Assembly: GCF_900112895.1 (NCBI RefSeq)
Contig: NZ_FONL01000003.1
Span: forward strand, 62,001-126,000
Source: Succiniclasticum ruminis DSM 9236
GTDB taxonomy: Bacteria; Bacillota; Negativicutes; Acidaminococcales; Acidaminococcaceae
DNA: 64,000 nucleotides
Direction: 5' to 3'
Below, one piece after another: positions 1 through 9,486 of the stretch. Positions within the stretch are counted from its first letter, which is position 1. Every line of letters starts with the position of its first letter. The translations under genes were made by a program, and so were the position numbers. The notes beneath the pieces were generated by a model. The model was not told the DNA's origin. It made no database searches and saw only the letters and a program-made list of their open reading frames with translations.

Positions 1-498
1 GGGTTGCACTTTACGAAAGAACTGCTGCAGAAAATCAAGGACATGGGCTGTGAGGAAGTGTTTGTCACCCTTAATGTAGGGCTGGGAACTTTCCGGCCGG
101 TTACGGAGGAAAACATTGAAGACCATCCCATGCACAGGGAATTCTACAGCGTGACCCCGGAAGCCGCGGCTGCCATCAACAGGGCGAAGGCGGAAGGCCG
201 CCGGATCGTTGCGGTGGGGACGACAGCGGTGCGCACGTTGGAATCTGCGGGCGCTACGGGAGAAGTAAAAGCCGGCAGCAGCTGGACGCAGATTTACATT
301 TATCCCGGCTTCCAATGGCATATTGTGGACGCGCTGGTAACGAATTTCCATCTGCCCCAGAGCACGCTGCTGATGCTGGTATCTTCCCTGTCTTCCAGGG
401 AAGTGATGCTACACACCTATGCGGAGGCAGTGAAACGGGAATACCGTTTCTTCTCTTTTGGCGATGCCATGTTTATTACAGACCTGGAACACAAATAA
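1..498 (+). CDS. queA: QueA, tRNA ribosyltransferase-isomerase (C-terminal part)
   Basis: QueA moves the ribosyl part of S-adenosylmethionine onto 7-aminomethyl-7-deazaguanine in tRNA, making epoxyqueuosine in the cytoplasm. Only the last 165 residues are here: the frame is open from base 1, so the start lies before the window. The visible part carries conserved family blocks: [10 protein letters not shown] near the start, [13 protein letters not shown] in the middle and [15 protein letters not shown] near the end. tgt, which acts one step earlier in queuosine synthesis, starts 34 bp downstream, the usual queA-tgt pairing. Identity is secure; only completeness is lacking. Confidence 0.95.
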   Translation, partial: GLHFTKELLQKIKDMGCEEVFVTLNVGLGTFRPVTEENIEDHPMHREFYSVTPEAAAAINRAKAEGRRIVAVGTTAVRTLESAGATGEVKAGSSWTQIYIYPGFQWHIVDALVTNFHLPQSTLLMLVSSLSSREVMLHTYAEAVKREYRFFSFGDAMFITDLEHK

Positions 499-508
499 TC
501 TTTTGTAG

Positions 509-1672
<1,164 letters not shown>

Positions 1673-1711
1673 AAGACATGCTGCTGCAGCGAATGAAAAA
1701 TGTTGGTAAAG

Positions 1712-1750
1712 AAAAACTGTAAGAGTAAGTTTTCCTCTTACAGTTTTTTT
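1712..1750 (+). terminator. Intrinsic terminator of queA-tgt
   Basis: A 13-bp perfect hairpin (AAAACTGTAAGAG paired with CTCTTACAGTTTT) is followed by a T run, 40 bp after tgt. Confidence 0.9.
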
Positions 1751-2077
1751 AATTTTCAATAATAATTATCAATAGCATTGTAAAAAAGTCATTTCCCTGA
1801 ATTCAAAACAGATGGCATAACTTCTGAAATGCAATTGACATTTTTGTAAAATAATTGTATTATTAAAATGAACTTAAAACAGTAATAGTTACTAATAAAA
1901 TCGCTTTTTTAACAAGCTGTGCTTGAAGATGCGTGACACTGAAACGTTCGCCGGAACTGCCGGCATATTTTTCGTTTTCTAAACCCGCTTCTTCCTCTCT
2001 CACAGGTACATGCTTCCTTCGTTTATCAGAGACTGATTTAGTAGTCATCAATGGTTTTGTTGAGGAGGTAATGTAAC
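1751..2077 (+). promoter_or_regulatory. Promoter and long untranslated leader of the DnaA-like gene
   Basis: This stretch of about 330 bp has no convincing gene. It contains a near-consensus promoter: TTGACA at 1835-1840, a 17-bp spacer, and TATTAT at 1858-1863. Transcription from there would give a leader of about 205 nt before the ATG at 2078. A GC-rich inverted repeat (GCCGGAACTGCCGGC) lies near 1950-1966 in that leader. I recognise no known riboswitch. The ribosome binding site GGAGG is at 2064-2068. Confidence 0.7.
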
Positions 2078-2476
2078 ATGTCCGCTATTGCACCGATTTC
2101 TATGCAGGAAGTAAGCGAAAAGGTTTTGCTGGCACGTAAGGGCCGTCTGGAAGAAGACGCGCAGTTTGTGGTAAACCCGAGGCTGTGCTCTACAGAGTTT
2201 GTTCCTCTGGAAGAGCGTATGGCCGGCGAAAAACCGGAGATTGCCGCTTGTCTTGCGAAACTGAAAGAAAAGGTCGGCAGTGAAACGTTTGCCAAACGCT
2301 TTAACGTCTTACAGAACATCAACCGTTCCGGAAAAAATCTGTTGATCGTTTCCGGCAACGAAAGGCTTCGCACCCTGTTGCTGAAAGAACACCTGCATGA
2401 CATTATGGAAGCGTTTTCCGTGGATAATGTCAGGATTGTCGGCGGGGCAGGCTTTGGCGGGATAGACGCATTTTAA
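2078..2476 (+). CDS. Small protein resembling DnaA domain I
   Basis: A 132-residue protein. Residues about 58-122 read like the N-terminal domain I of DnaA: a helix (AKLKEKVGSETFAKRF), a short strand region (NLLIVSGNERLR) and a helix plus final strand (LLKEHLHDIMEAF, VRIVGG). This compares with the DnaA pattern of W/F helix, 'L.I..PN.F...WL', then 'Y...I..AL' and 'VRFV'. There is no AAA+ ATPase or DNA-binding domain, so it cannot be an initiator itself. Domain I of DnaA binds DnaB helicase and regulators, so this could be a partner or mimic; that is inference from a distant pattern match. It has its own strong promoter and stands alone, 63 bp before the next gene. Confidence 0.5.
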   Translation: MSAIAPISMQEVSEKVLLARKGRLEEDAQFVVNPRLCSTEFVPLEERMAGEKPEIAACLAKLKEKVGSETFAKRFNVLQNINRSGKNLLIVSGNERLRTLLLKEHLHDIMEAFSVDNVRIVGGAGFGGIDAF

Positions 2477-2539
2477 AACATTCCCGGTACTGTTTCCGCG
2501 CGTGCGGGGACAGGCCGGGTTTTCTTTGGAGAGATAACT

Positions 2540-3493
2540 GTGAAACAGCTGTTTAATTATTCTACGGTTCCGGGATATGAAGAAGCCATCCGGCGCACCG
2601 GCAAGTCGCTGGAGGATTTTCTGGCTATGCTGGGGCTGGATGGGATCGAGCTTCTGGTATACCGGAGCGAACCGTACATGCGTCCCTTTGACAATGTTGC
2701 GGTAGGCGCCCACCTGCGTTCCTGGTCCTGCTGGTATGATCTGTGGAAGAATAATAAGGACCGCCTTTACCAGATCTTCCGGAGCGACGAAGCGTTGCGG
2801 GATTATTACGGCGGTACCCAGAAACGGGCCTGGCTGCTGCAGATCAAGCGGAACATCCAGGCGGCCCTGATTGAAAAACCGGAGTATCTGGTGTACCGGG
2901 TAGAGGAAGTTTCCCCGGCGGAGCAATACTCCTGGAATTTCGATCACACTAACGCAGAAGTTATGAAAATGGCGGCCCGGGTCTTTAACCGGGTCAGCGA
3001 CCAGGTCCCTGCGGATACGAAAGTGCTGTTTGAGAATTCCTGGTGGCCGGGGCTGACGCTGCAGAATGCAAAGCAGACGGGAGAATTCCTGGAAAAAATA
3101 AAATTCGATAATATCGGGCTGATGCTGGATACGGGGCATCTGCTGAATACCAATCCGGATCTGCAGAGCGAGCGGGAAGGCATCGATTACATCTGTCAAA
3201 TCCTAAAAAATTTGGGCGAACTCCGGTATTACATCAAAGGAGTGCATCTGAGCTGTTCCCTGTCGGGGGAATATCAGCGGCAGTCGCCCCGGATGATTCC
3301 CTCGCTGGAAAACGATGCCCGGCTGTTAAGCCATGTCTGTAATATTGACCAGCATAGGCCTTTTACCGATCCGGCTGTATTAAAGATTTTTGAGCTGATT
3401 GAACCGGATTATGTAGTGCATGTGTTGTATTACGATGATTTTAACCAGCTGGCGCGACAGATTACAGAGCAAAAACAGTTGTTGAATGCATAG
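2540..3493 (+). CDS. Sugar phosphate isomerase/epimerase-like TIM-barrel protein
   Basis: A 317-residue protein of the xylose isomerase-like TIM barrel superfamily (AP endonuclease 2 type). Supporting blocks are LGLDGIELLVYR near residue 33, VLFENSWWPG near 160, IGLMLDTGHLLNT near 190 and YIKGVHLSCS near 230. These carry the Glu, Asp/His and His positions that bind a metal in this fold. The substrate cannot be told from sequence. The start is a GTG at 2540 with GGAGAGA just upstream at 2528-2534. It lies 63 bp after the DnaA-like gene and may be cotranscribed with it; a strong hairpin follows. Confidence 0.75.
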   Translation: MKQLFNYSTVPGYEEAIRRTGKSLEDFLAMLGLDGIELLVYRSEPYMRPFDNVAVGAHLRSWSCWYDLWKNNKDRLYQIFRSDEALRDYYGGTQKRAWLLQIKRNIQAALIEKPEYLVYRVEEVSPAEQYSWNFDHTNAEVMKMAARVFNRVSDQVPADTKVLFENSWWPGLTLQNAKQTGEFLEKIKFDNIGLMLDTGHLLNTNPDLQSEREGIDYICQILKNLGELRYYIKGVHLSCSLSGEYQRQSPRMIPSLENDARLLSHVCNIDQHRPFTDPAVLKIFELIEPDYVVHVLYYDDFNQLARQITEQKQLLNA

Positions 3494-3504
3494 TGTGGAA
3501 AAGG

Positions 3505-3555
3505 AAAACCGGTACAGGATTGAGCGATGCAATTCTGTACCGGTGTTTTAATTTT
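3505..3555 (+). terminator. Intrinsic terminator
   Basis: The hairpin ACCGGTACAGGATTG / CAATTCTGTACCGGT is followed by GTTTTAATTTTG, 15 bp after the isomerase-like gene. Confidence 0.85.
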
Positions 3556-3631
3556 GTTTCGTCATGTCTTATCCGGCAGATGAGCGGCGTCGAGGTTTCT
3601 TTTTCGGAATTTTTCAAGGCGCTGGGAAATG

Positions 3632-3640
3632 TGATATAAT
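3632..3640 (+). promoter_or_regulatory. Extended -10 promoter
   Basis: TGATATAAT is a perfect extended -10 element (TGnTATAAT). The -35 region (TTTCAA at 3612-3617) is weak. It serves the exported protein gene starting at 3707. Confidence 0.6.
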
Positions 3641-3706
3641 TATTTTAAAATAGTAAGCTAACAAATTGAACTAACAGATAAATATGTGTTGAAACAGGAG
3701 GGAAAA

Positions 3707-4459
3707 ATGAAAAAAATTGTACTGCTGCTTCTTTCTCTTTTAATGCTGGTCAACAGTGCTACGGTTTTCGCAAAATGGAGCGACCGGGACATTGTGGAAC
3801 GGATCCGCACCGTGGGCAATACGCCTGCTGCCCAGAAAAAGGCAGATAAAATATTCAGTGAACGCCTGAAGGAAGCAGAAGCAAAGCGTGCCAGGGAGAG
3901 AGCAGAAGCAGAACAGGGATACCGTACGGTGAGCCGCAGGCCGGTAGTTGCCATCGTGTACGAAAACAATGCCAAAACAAAATACGACAATACCATTGAC
4001 AAAAAGCTGTTTGAATATCTGGATGCCGCCCTGCCGGTCAGAACCTACGAACTGATTGACGGCAGAGACTACAAGGCGCAACTGGCGGAAAACGGTATTG
4101 AAGATATCGCGGACGCGGAACGGGCGGATATCGTGGACATATTGGCAGGCAGCGGGGTAGATTATTTTCTGTATCTGGGTATAAATCCGGTGCAGGTCAA
4201 GGACAAGGGAAGCCTGTTCGCAGCAGGTAAAATCGCCAACACATCCCTGCCATTCAGAATCATTGACATTAACAACAACAAATATATTTATACGAAGACC
4301 TATACGGAATCGGCAAAAACCATGTCTGCCATCGGAGGTGTCGGCAGTAAGTCCGTTACACTGGAAATTATGACAAGGGTGGGCAAACAAATCCAGGCGG
4401 CCATTGAAAGCCGGCTTCCGAAGACTATCTCATATACGGAACAGATTGTGCGCGAGTAG
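3707..4459 (+). CDS. Exported protein of unknown function
   Basis: A 250-residue protein with a clear signal peptide: MKK, a leucine-rich core over residues 4-17, and a likely cut after FA at about residue 23. A charged, coiled-coil-like stretch follows (residues 35-75, rich in Lys, Glu and Ala). The mature part has an alpha/beta pattern (VVAIVYENN, YELIDGRDY, GVDYFLYLGINPV) and a threonine/serine-rich end. The layout loosely recalls CsgG/LpoB-type envelope proteins, but I see no diagnostic motif. ATG 3707 has GGAGGG at 3697-3702; an upstream in-frame GTG at 3686 would spoil the signal peptide. The DUF2939 membrane protein gene follows 87 bp later. Confidence 0.7.
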   Translation: MKKIVLLLLSLLMLVNSATVFAKWSDRDIVERIRTVGNTPAAQKKADKIFSERLKEAEAKRARERAEAEQGYRTVSRRPVVAIVYENNAKTKYDNTIDKKLFEYLDAALPVRTYELIDGRDYKAQLAENGIEDIADAERADIVDILAGSGVDYFLYLGINPVQVKDKGSLFAAGKIANTSLPFRIIDINNNKYIYTKTYTESAKTMSAIGGVGSKSVTLEIMTRVGKQIQAAIESRLPKTISYTEQIVRE

Positions 4460-4546
4460 AAGGAGATAATTTGTTCCGGCTGGTGTGGCATAGAATTACT
4501 TTCAAATTGTGCCGCGAAGCAGGCGCTTAAAGAGGAGGTTGCTTGT

Positions 4547-5266
4547 ATGTCTGGGTTTTTAAAGAAAATCGGTTTGGGAATACTGGCAGTTGTAATACTG
4601 GGGCTGGCGTTCTTTTTCTTTTATGTTGCCAAAACACCCCAGTACTCACTGTATCTTATCCATAAAGCCGTGCAGAGTCACGATACCGTTTCCTTTGAGC
4701 AGCATGTAGATCTGGACAATATTTACAGCAAAGGCATTGACGATCTGATTGCGTCGGGACTGAAAGGGAAGAAGAGCATCGGGGCCGATCCGTTTTCCGC
4801 CAGCATAATCAAACTGGTGAAACCGACGGTGGTCAAAGCCATAAAAGATGCCACGCTGGAGTCTGTAATGCGGGAAAGGCCGAAGGATAACGTTCCGGCC
4901 GTGTCGAAGGAAAACGGGCAGACCGCGCAAAATGAAAATGTCTTAAAAAAGAAGAACAGGAAAGAGGATGCAATCCCCCTTGTAAAGAAGCTGAAGGAGA
5001 GAGTTGACGTCTCTAATTTAATAATCAAAGATGCGTCGATTACGCAAAAAGACAGTAATACAGCGGATGTTTCCGCGCTTTTGCACAATAACAAACTGAA
5101 TAAGGATTTCAATATTAATTTCCGTATGGACAAGCTTGCCAACGGGGAGTGGCAGATAAAGGAAATCACGAACTTTGTCGAGTTGCTGACAAAAGTGGAA
5201 GAGGCCACCAAACAGGCTGCCAGAGAAACAGTGAATGAAACGGTGCAGGAAAAGAAAAAACAGTAG
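4547..5266 (+). CDS. DUF2939 family membrane-anchored protein
   Basis: A 239-residue protein with one N-terminal membrane segment (residues 9-28, ILAVVILGLAFFFFYVA) and the rest outside. Directly after the anchor comes the block YSLYLIHKAVQSHD...FEQHVDLD, typical of DUF2939. A lysine-rich linker occupies residues about 105-150, and a second folded part ends with GEWQIKEITNFVELL. The tail is rich in Glu and Lys. The function of the family is unknown. GAGGAGG lies 8-14 bp before the ATG. It follows the exported protein at 3707 without a clear terminator, so the two may be cotranscribed. Confidence 0.75.
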   Translation: MSGFLKKIGLGILAVVILGLAFFFFYVAKTPQYSLYLIHKAVQSHDTVSFEQHVDLDNIYSKGIDDLIASGLKGKKSIGADPFSASIIKLVKPTVVKAIKDATLESVMRERPKDNVPAVSKENGQTAQNENVLKKKNRKEDAIPLVKKLKERVDVSNLIIKDASITQKDSNTADVSALLHNNKLNKDFNINFRMDKLANGEWQIKEITNFVELLTKVEEATKQAARETVNETVQEKKKQ

Positions 5267-5367
5267 ATGCAACGTTTACTGCAATAAGATATTTTTGTAA
5301 AGACAGGCCATATTATAAAGGCAGGCGAACGAATTTTTGTTGTAATAAAAGTGAAAGGGGAAACATC

Positions 5368-6384
5368 ATGGACTATGCTGAACTGATGGAACTGGCCCGT
5401 CCCAGACTGGGAAAGGACTGCAAAGGATGCCTGATTTGCAACGGGCGTGCCTGCGGGAATAAGATGCCGGGGCCGGGCGCGAAGGGCATTGGCGATACGG
5501 CGATTCGCAACTATGAAAAATGGAAAGAAATCCGTATCAATATGGACACGCTGGTGGAACGGAAACCCGTGGACATGAGTCTGGACTTTTTCGGTAAACG
5601 CCTGAAATACCCAATCATCGCCGGACCGGTCGGGTTAGTTGCTGTGCATTACAGTGATGCCTATACGGATAACACATATAATGACGAGCTGGTTTCCGGC
5701 TGTGCCGCGGAAGGAATCGTAGCCATGACCGGTGACGGAGCCGATGCCACGGTGATGCAGTCGGCCTGCGCGGCCATAAAAAAGACCGGCGGCATGGGGA
5801 TTCCTACGGTGAAACCCTGGGGGCCGGAAACATTGCAGGAAAAGTTTGCTCTGGTAAAGGAAAGCGGCGCGTTTGCCTGCGCCATGGACGTGGACGGGGC
5901 AGGACTGCCCTTCCTGAAAAAGCTGAATACATCGGCGGGCTCCAAATCCCGGGAAGAACTGGCTGAAATTATCCGCAATGCCGGTCTGCCTTTTATTGTG
6001 AAGGGAATCATGACGGTAAAAGGCGCTTTAAAAGCAAAAGAGGCTGGCGCTTCTGCCATTGTGGTATCCAACCACGGCGGCAGGGTGCTGGATCAGTGTC
6101 CTGCCACTGCAGAGGTGCTGCCGGAAATTGTTGACGCGGTACAGGGTGAAATGAAGATCCTGGTGGATGGCGGTATCCGCTCGGGCGTCGATATTTTCAA
6201 AGCCCTGGCCATCGGGGCGGACGCAGTCATCATTGCCCGCCCGTATGTGACGGCGGTATATGGCGCCGGCGCGGAAGGAATCCATGTACTGACTCAAAAA
6301 CTGGCGGCAGAACTGGAAGACACGATGGAAATGTGCGGCGCCCATACTCTGGCGGAAATTACGCGGGATATGGTGAGATTGTAA
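5368..6384 (+). CDS. FMN-dependent alpha-hydroxy-acid oxidizing protein
   Basis: A 338-residue flavoprotein of the FMN-dependent alpha-hydroxy-acid dehydrogenase family (lactate oxidase and glycolate oxidase relatives). The family signature VSNHGGRVLDQCPATAEVL (near residue 230) holds the catalytic His and substrate-binding Arg, and ILVDGGIRSGVDIFKALAIG forms the FMN phosphate site. The N-terminus is unusual for classical members: it has CKGCLICNGRACG, a four-cysteine cluster in the first 30 residues that could bind iron-sulfur or be a redox switch. This cysteine-rich type is common in anaerobes, and its substrate is not established. AAAGGGG precedes the ATG. It stands alone ahead of the methionine genes. 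Confidence 0.85.
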   Translation: MDYAELMELARPRLGKDCKGCLICNGRACGNKMPGPGAKGIGDTAIRNYEKWKEIRINMDTLVERKPVDMSLDFFGKRLKYPIIAGPVGLVAVHYSDAYTDNTYNDELVSGCAAEGIVAMTGDGADATVMQSACAAIKKTGGMGIPTVKPWGPETLQEKFALVKESGAFACAMDVDGAGLPFLKKLNTSAGSKSREELAEIIRNAGLPFIVKGIMTVKGALKAKEAGASAIVVSNHGGRVLDQCPATAEVLPEIVDAVQGEMKILVDGGIRSGVDIFKALAIGADAVIIARPYVTAVYGAGAEGIHVLTQKLAAELEDTMEMCGAHTLAEITRDMVRL

Positions 6385-6481
6385 ACCTCATTGCATAGGA
6401 ACACTTTTCGTGAGTTTTCTGTAACATTCGAAACAGTTGTGCCAAAATAATAATATTTTTTCAAAAAAGTTGAATTTTTAT

Positions 6482-6510
6482 TTGACATTGTTCGTTTCCT
6501 CTGCTATTTT
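6482..6510 (+). promoter_or_regulatory. Promoter of the metA T-box leader
   Basis: TTGACA at 6482-6487, a 17-bp spacer, and TATTTT at 6505-6510 preceded by TG (extended -10). Transcription would begin near 6517, just before the T-box. Confidence 0.8.
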
Positions 6511-6539
6511 TAATCACAAGTTAAATACTATGATTTGGC

Positions 6540-6860
6540 TGTGAAGAGAAGAGTACGCAGAGGAAACTGCCACAGAGAGCTTTCATTCCGGTGCAAGAAA
6601 GCGCAGGGAACTTTGCCGAAGATGGCCTTGGAGCTGACTGGTCGAAGTAATTGAGACCGTCCGGGCGCACCCGTTACAGTGCTGGGGTATTCAAGGAGAA
6701 GTCCCGCGTACCCGAGAAGCTGGTCTTGTAATTTTTACAATTGCTGCTCGTGGTATGAGGATAACATCCCGCGTACCCGAGGAGGCCGGATGTGTGAGCA
6801 TCCGGTAAATATGGGTGGTAACACGATGCTTTCGTCCCATTGGGGCGGAAGCATTTTTTA
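6540..6860 (+). promoter_or_regulatory. T-box riboswitch leader controlling metA
   Basis: The 3' end has the T-box sequence GGGTGGTAACACG at about 6814-6826. It is followed by the competing terminator hairpin, GATGCTTTCGTCCC with GGGCGGAAGCATTTTTT. The 5' part has Stem I features: GAGAAGAGTACG, AGAGAGCTTTC, GGTGCAAGAAAGC, then GGAGCTGACTGG. In T-boxes, uncharged tRNA pairs with TGGT through its ACCA end and lets transcription continue. The downstream metA and a candidate ATG specifier at 6622-6624 point to tRNA-Met, but the specifier assignment needs folding. A 15-bp sequence beginning TCCCGCGTACC occurs twice, at 6702-6716 and 6767-6781. Confidence 0.88.
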
Positions 6861-6897
6861 GTTTCAGGCAGTTCACAACCACAGGGAGGAGTTATGT

Positions 6898-7821
6898 ATG
6901 CCGGTGAAAATCACAAATGAGTTGTCTGCAGTGGAAAATCTGCAAAAAGAAGGAATTATAGCCATCACAGAGCAGCGGGCCGTGACCCAGGATATCCGCC
7001 CGCTGAAGATCCTGATCCTGAACCTGATGCCCCTGAAGAAGCCCACCGAACTGCAGTTGCTGCGGCTGCTGGGCAACAGCCCGCTCCAGATTGAAGTGGA
7101 CTTTGCCCGTACAGTGTCCCGGGAAACTACCCACACGGATAATACCTATCTGGACAAAGCGTATCTGGAGTTCGCGGACATCAAAGACCGGTACTACGAT
7201 GGGTTTATCATCACGGGGGCGCCGGTGGAATGCTTCGAGTTTGAAGAGGTGGAATACTGGCAGGAACTGGTGGATTACATCCAGTGGGCCCAAAGCCACG
7301 TGTTCTCTGTACTCTCCCTCTGCTGGGCCGCCCAGGCCGTGCTGTATTATCATTACGGCGTTCAAAAGCATGTGCTGCCCCGCAAACTGTCCGGCATTTA
7401 TCCTTACGGGCTGACGGTGAAGTATCATCCGCTGTTGCGGGGCTTCGACGACCGTTACTTTATTCCCCAGTCCCGCCACACGGACATCGACCATCAGGCA
7501 GTGGACGCCACGCCGGATCTGAAAGTGCTTTCCCGCTCGCTGGAACGGGGCATCAACATCTGTTGTACGGAGGACATGCGCCGGGTCTTTGTACTGGGGC
7601 ACTTCGAATACGACAGGGAAACCCTGGCCACCGAGTACATCCGGGATAAGAAGAAGGGTATGGACCCGGACCTTCCGGAATATTACTATCCGGACAACGA
7701 CAGCACTGAGCAGCCGGTGTTCAAGTGGTGCAGCTACGCCCACCTGTTTTACGGAAACTGGCTGAACATGGTCTATCAGGAAACGCCTTATGATTTGCTG
7801 ACACTGAAGAAAAGGGAATAA
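6898..7821 (+). CDS. metA: Homoserine O-acetyltransferase (MetA family)
   Basis: MetA acylates homoserine, the first committed step of methionine synthesis. The 307-residue protein has the family landmarks at standard positions: catalytic Cys142 in SLCWAAQA, and His235 and Glu237 in GHFEYDRE. Position 111 is Glu (GAPVE), the residue associated with acetyl-CoA use in MetA enzymes, whereas succinyl-CoA users have Gly there. So I call it an acetyltransferase despite the older 'succinyltransferase' family name. The next gene, metY, uses O-acetylhomoserine, which agrees. The start is an ATG with GGGAGGAG upstream. Expression is predicted to rise when tRNA-Met is uncharged, through the T-box leader. 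Confidence 0.95.
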   Translation: MPVKITNELSAVENLQKEGIIAITEQRAVTQDIRPLKILILNLMPLKKPTELQLLRLLGNSPLQIEVDFARTVSRETTHTDNTYLDKAYLEFADIKDRYYDGFIITGAPVECFEFEEVEYWQELVDYIQWAQSHVFSVLSLCWAAQAVLYYHYGVQKHVLPRKLSGIYPYGLTVKYHPLLRGFDDRYFIPQSRHTDIDHQAVDATPDLKVLSRSLERGINICCTEDMRRVFVLGHFEYDRETLATEYIRDKKKGMDPDLPEYYYPDNDSTEQPVFKWCSYAHLFYGNWLNMVYQETPYDLLTLKKRE

Positions 7822-7957
7822 GGCGGAACAAACAAAGCCGTTTTGCAATTCAGCAAGACGCGCGTGAGCAGTTCTGAAAGGAAATAAACAATTACTGGTT
7901 AACTTCTGCAATCCCATTGCAGGCAAAAATAATAATTATAAAAAAGGAGAGAACATC

Positions 7958-9244
7958 ATGGCAAACTATAAATTTGAAACATTGCAGTTACACGTTGGAC
8001 AGGAACAGGCAGACCCGGCAACGGATTCCAGGGCGGTGCCGATTTACCAGACGACTTCCTATGTATTCCACAACAGTCAGCACGCGGCGGACCGCTTCGG
8101 TCTGAAGGATGCCGGCAATATCTATGGACGCCTGACCAATTCCACCCAGGACGTGCTGGAAAAACGGCTGGCAGCACTGGAAGGCGGTAGCGCGGCACTG
8201 GCCCTGGCCTCCGGCGCGGCAGCGGTGACTTACGCTGTGCAGGCGCTGGCAGCGAACGGCGGTCACATTGTGGCCCAGAAAACCATCTACGGCGGCAGCT
8301 TTAACCTGCTGGAACACACGCTGCCTGCGTACGGCATCAAAACGACTTTTGTGGACGCACATAACCTGAACGAAATAGAAAATGCCATTCAGGAAAACAC
8401 CCGGGCTATTTATCTGGAAACTCTGGGCAATCCCAACAGCGATATTCCCGACATTGATGCCGTGGCGGAAATTGCCCATAAACACGGCCTGCCGCTGGTT
8501 ATCGACAACACCTTCGGCACCCCGTATCTGATCCGTCCTATTGAACACGGCGCGGACGTGGTAATCCATTCCGCTACAAAGTTTATCGGCGGTCACGGCA
8601 CCACATTAGGCGGCATTATCGTGGACGGGGGGAAGTTTGACTGGAAGAAGAGCGGCAAGTTCCCCAACATCGCGGACCCGAATCCCAGTTATCACGGCGT
8701 GTCTTTCTATGATGCCGTAGGCCCCGCTGCCTTCGTAACCTATATCCGCGCCATCCTGTTGCGGGACACCGGCGCCTGCATTTCACCCTTCAACGCCTTC
8801 CTTTTATTACAGGGAGTGGAAACCCTGTCGCTGCGGTTGGAGCGCCATGCGGAAAATACGAAAAAGGTCGTGGAATATCTAAGCGCGCACCCGCTGGTGG
8901 AAAGCGTAAGCCATCCGTCCCTGCCCGGACATCCGGACCACGCATTGTATGAAAAGTACTTCCCCAACGGCGGCGCCTCCATCTTCACTTTTGAAATCAA
9001 AGGCGGACAGGAAGCTGCCTGGAAGTTTATCGACAGCCTGAAGATTTTCTCCCTGCTGGCCAACGTGGCGGACGTGAAGAGCCTGGTAATCCATCCGGCT
9101 TCCACCACTCATTCCCAGCTGACGGAAACGGAACTGAAAGACCAGGGCATTTCGCCCAGCACCATCCGCCTTTCCATCGGCACGGAACACATCGACGACA
9201 TCATCGCGGACCTGGAAAACGGGTTTGTGGCGATGCAGAAATAA
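7958..9244 (+). CDS. metY: O-acetylhomoserine aminocarboxypropyltransferase (sulfhydrylase)
   Basis: This PLP enzyme makes homocysteine from O-acetylhomoserine and sulfide. At 428 residues it matches the long MetY form of the Cys/Met PLP family rather than MetB/MetC (about 380). Landmarks are TLQLHVGQEQ at the start, RLTNSTQDVLEKR, LYLETLGNPNSDIPD-like substrate region, VIDNTFGTPYL, and the PLP lysine in HSATKFIGGHGT. The C-terminal block VADVKSLVIHPASTTHSQL is also typical. AAAGGAGAG precedes the ATG. The 136-bp gap after metA shows no obvious terminator, so both are probably under the T-box. Together they form a direct-sulfhydrylation route to methionine. Confidence 0.95.
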   Translation: MANYKFETLQLHVGQEQADPATDSRAVPIYQTTSYVFHNSQHAADRFGLKDAGNIYGRLTNSTQDVLEKRLAALEGGSAALALASGAAAVTYAVQALAANGGHIVAQKTIYGGSFNLLEHTLPAYGIKTTFVDAHNLNEIENAIQENTRAIYLETLGNPNSDIPDIDAVAEIAHKHGLPLVIDNTFGTPYLIRPIEHGADVVIHSATKFIGGHGTTLGGIIVDGGKFDWKKSGKFPNIADPNPSYHGVSFYDAVGPAAFVTYIRAILLRDTGACISPFNAFLLLQGVETLSLRLERHAENTKKVVEYLSAHPLVESVSHPSLPGHPDHALYEKYFPNGGASIFTFEIKGGQEAAWKFIDSLKIFSLLANVADVKSLVIHPASTTHSQLTETELKDQGISPSTIRLSIGTEHIDDIIADLENGFVAMQK

Positions 9245-9255
9245 ACAGAGGAACA

Positions 9256-9291
9256 GGAAAACAGCGTCTGCATAAGGAGACGCTGTTTTCT
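9256..9291 (+). terminator. Probable terminator of metA-metY
   Basis: The hairpin GAAAACAGCGTCT / AGACGCTGTTTTC is strong, but its T tract is short. Confidence 0.7.
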
Positions 9292-9369
9292 GTAGCAGGG
9301 GGTTAATAAACATTTTTGCGTGCATATTGGTTTTATTCGTTGCACATCGGAAATTTCCCTAAATTCCTA

Positions 9370-9402
9370 TTGACATAGTATGAAATAAGTGCTATAACTA
9401 TG
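9370..9402 (+). promoter_or_regulatory. cysK promoter with shared sulfur-type operator
   Basis: TTGACA at 9370-9375, a 17-bp spacer and TATAAC at 9393-9398. An inverted repeat, CATAGT (9374-9379) and ACTATG (9397-9402), spans the promoter. The whole block, including the spacer, is nearly identical to the nifS promoter at 12537-12567, which suggests a common regulator. Confidence 0.75.
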
Positions 9403-9486
9403 TTTGAGAAGAAAAGAGCACGGATTCGTTTACCGGCGCTTCCGTAGGAAACTTCTGAATTTAGAATAGAAAAGAAGGGAAACGTT

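Noticed and set aside
6892-7926. Minus-strand frame of 344 codons opposite metA
   Set aside because: It is the antisense shadow of metA; no ribosome binding site, low-complexity residue mix, no recognisable domain.
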